From positions 1 to 14,542 of the forward strand of contig JBGRQB010000108.1 in assembly GCA_041725875.1 (NCBI GenBank): 14,542 bases of DNA. The letters run 5' to 3'. The notes below the pieces were generated by a model, which saw nothing but the letters and a program-made list of their open reading frames with translations, was not told where the DNA came from and did not search any database. This DNA comes from JBGRQB01 sp041725875. GTDB lineage: Bacteria; Bacteroidota; Ignavibacteria; Ignavibacteriales; Melioribacteraceae. Below are positions 13,758 to 14,542 of this stretch, one piece after another. The stretch's first letter is position 1. Each line of letters begins with the position of its first letter. The position numbers and the translations under genes were made by a program.

Positions 13758-14542
13758 CAGTTTTTCTTGCTCGCTTCAAATAATATTCTTTTCTCTTTTT
13801 CAGTAAGGTTCTGGTAACCGCTTCTGCTTATTTTATCCAAAATTTTATCAATTTCTTCCTGAGAAATATCTTCGGAAGATTTTGAATCGTTGATATCATA
13901 AAACTGTGCTTCTTTTACATTATCATTTGAACTTTGAAATGGTTTTCGGAAATTAAATCCCGAATTACCGGAAGATCCGCCTGAAGATGGTCTTTTGTAG
14001 CTGTTCATCCAGTTAATAACTTTTTGAGAAAAATTACTTTGTTTATCAGCAAGAATAAAAATGGCTCCTGATATTGCACCACCAACGTGTGCAAGGTGAG
14101 CAGTAATTCCTCCATCGCCAATCATAAGGAAATCTAGAACAAACATAAATCCAATAAGGTATTTTGCTTTAACAGGAATCAGGAAGTAAAGATAAATTGA
14201 TCTGTCAGGGAAAAACATTGCAAAGGCAATCATAACGCCATAAACGGCTCCTGAGGCTCCAACGGTAACACTGGTTGCATCACCCAGAAATGCCTGGAAC
14301 AATCCCGCACCAATACCAGAAAGCAGGTAAAACATCCAGAATTTTTTATTCCCGAACATATTGGCAATTTCAACACCAAACATCCATAAGATAAACATAT
14401 TCCAGAAAATATGACTAAAGTTAGCATGCATAAACTGGTAGGAAATAAGCTGCCAGAGCTGGAAATTCATTCGGGAATCAAATCCGTTAAGTGCAAAATA
14501 TTTATTAATAAACCATTTGCCCGGCTCACCGCCAATAGTAAT
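13757..14542 (-). CDS. Rhomboid-family intramembrane serine protease with DUF6576-like tail (5' end outside window)
   Basis: The frame stays open to the window edge, so the start and the first helix are missing; 261 residues are visible. An internal ATG at 14470 is not the start, because in-frame sequence continues upstream. Rhomboid signatures are clear: HANFSHIFWN (visible residues 39-48), catalytic Ser97 in GASG and catalytic His152 in HLAHVGG, on membrane helices spanning about residues 45-165. Rhomboids cleave membrane proteins within or near transmembrane helices. After a Gly/Ser-rich linker (PSSGGSSGNSG) the tail ISQEEIDKILDKISRSGYQ..LTEKEKRILFEASKK resembles DUF6576, a C-terminal add-on found on rhomboids of Bacteroidota. 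The downstream lipoprotein gene overlaps by one base. Active-site residues are intact; the substrate is unknown. Confidence 0.9.
   Translation of the reverse strand: MTIGGEPGKWFINKYFALNGFDSRMNFQLWQLISYQFMHANFSHIFWNMFILWMFGVEIANMFGNKKFWMFYLLSGIGAGLFQAFLGDATSVTVGASGAVYGVMIAFAMFFPDRSIYLYFLIPVKAKYLIGFMFVLDFLMIGDGGITAHLAHVGGAISGAIFILADKQSNFSQKVINWMNSYKRPSSGGSSGNSGFNFRKPFQSSNDNVKEAQFYDINDSKSSEDISQEEIDKILDKISRSGYQNLTEKEKRILFEASKKN

Noticed and set aside
1..14542. A defence island, CRISPR array, mobile element or secondary-metabolite cluster
   Set aside because: No direct-repeat array, transposase, integrase, toxin-antitoxin pair or biosynthetic core enzyme was visible, and the genes read as household functions. 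RecQ and the NYN RNase alone do not make a defence system.

Overview
The window is AT-rich, densely coded bacterial DNA that reads like ordinary chromosome of a Gram-negative anaerobe or facultative anaerobe of the Bacteroidota/Ignavibacteriota (FCB) group. Four things point there: the tail of an LptD-like outer-membrane protein, a rhomboid protein with a DUF6576-like C-terminal tail, a small DUF4296-like lipoprotein, and a ThiF/MoeB-rhodanese fusion with a degenerate zinc site. Two TAnnTTTG promoter boxes upstream of recQ and the ABC genes fit as well. The assignment rests on recognised protein style, not on a search. I saw no rRNA, tRNA, CRISPR array, transposase or prophage gene, and no gene-free stretch above about 160 bases.

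Layout. (1) Bases 1-3288, plus strand: a tightly packed operon of an LptD-like C-terminus, a YacP/Rae1-type NYN RNase, the fluoride channel crcB, a DUF190 protein, a PAP2 phosphatase and a ThiF/MoeB-rhodanese protein. The first five genes are joined by 1-4 nt overlaps or a 7 nt gap. crcB starts with GTG and the PAP2 gene with TTG. (2) Bases 3449-4087, plus strand: a DUF4937-like protein made of two related halves, with its own sigma70-like promoter. A bidirectional terminator at 4094-4120 separates it from the convergent block. (3) Bases 4126-10739, minus strand. Read in transcription order this block holds an ABC-2 exporter (ATPase, then permease), 3-hydroxybutyryl-CoA dehydrogenase, acetate kinase (then a strong terminator), an SDR with altered catalytic residues, and a COG2509-type flavoprotein. 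(4) Bases 10878-13445, plus strand: a large RecQ helicase, divergent from the ABC genes across a 138 bp promoter region with a near-perfect 20 bp palindrome. (5) Bases 13452-14542, minus strand: a rhomboid protease cut by the window end, coupled to a small lipoprotein gene. It converges on recQ at a terminator that contains both stop codons.

The genes do not add up to one new multi-gene system. Most are household functions: envelope assembly, fluoride export, cofactor or sulfur chemistry, acyl-CoA fermentation, lipid or solute export and DNA repair. The points most worth following are the SDR whose Tyr/Lys positions are Ser/Arg, the extended RecQ architecture, a terminator-like hairpin just before the hydroxybutyryl-CoA dehydrogenase start, the palindrome between recQ and the ABC operon, and the CrcB-DUF190 pair inside an envelope/RNase operon.
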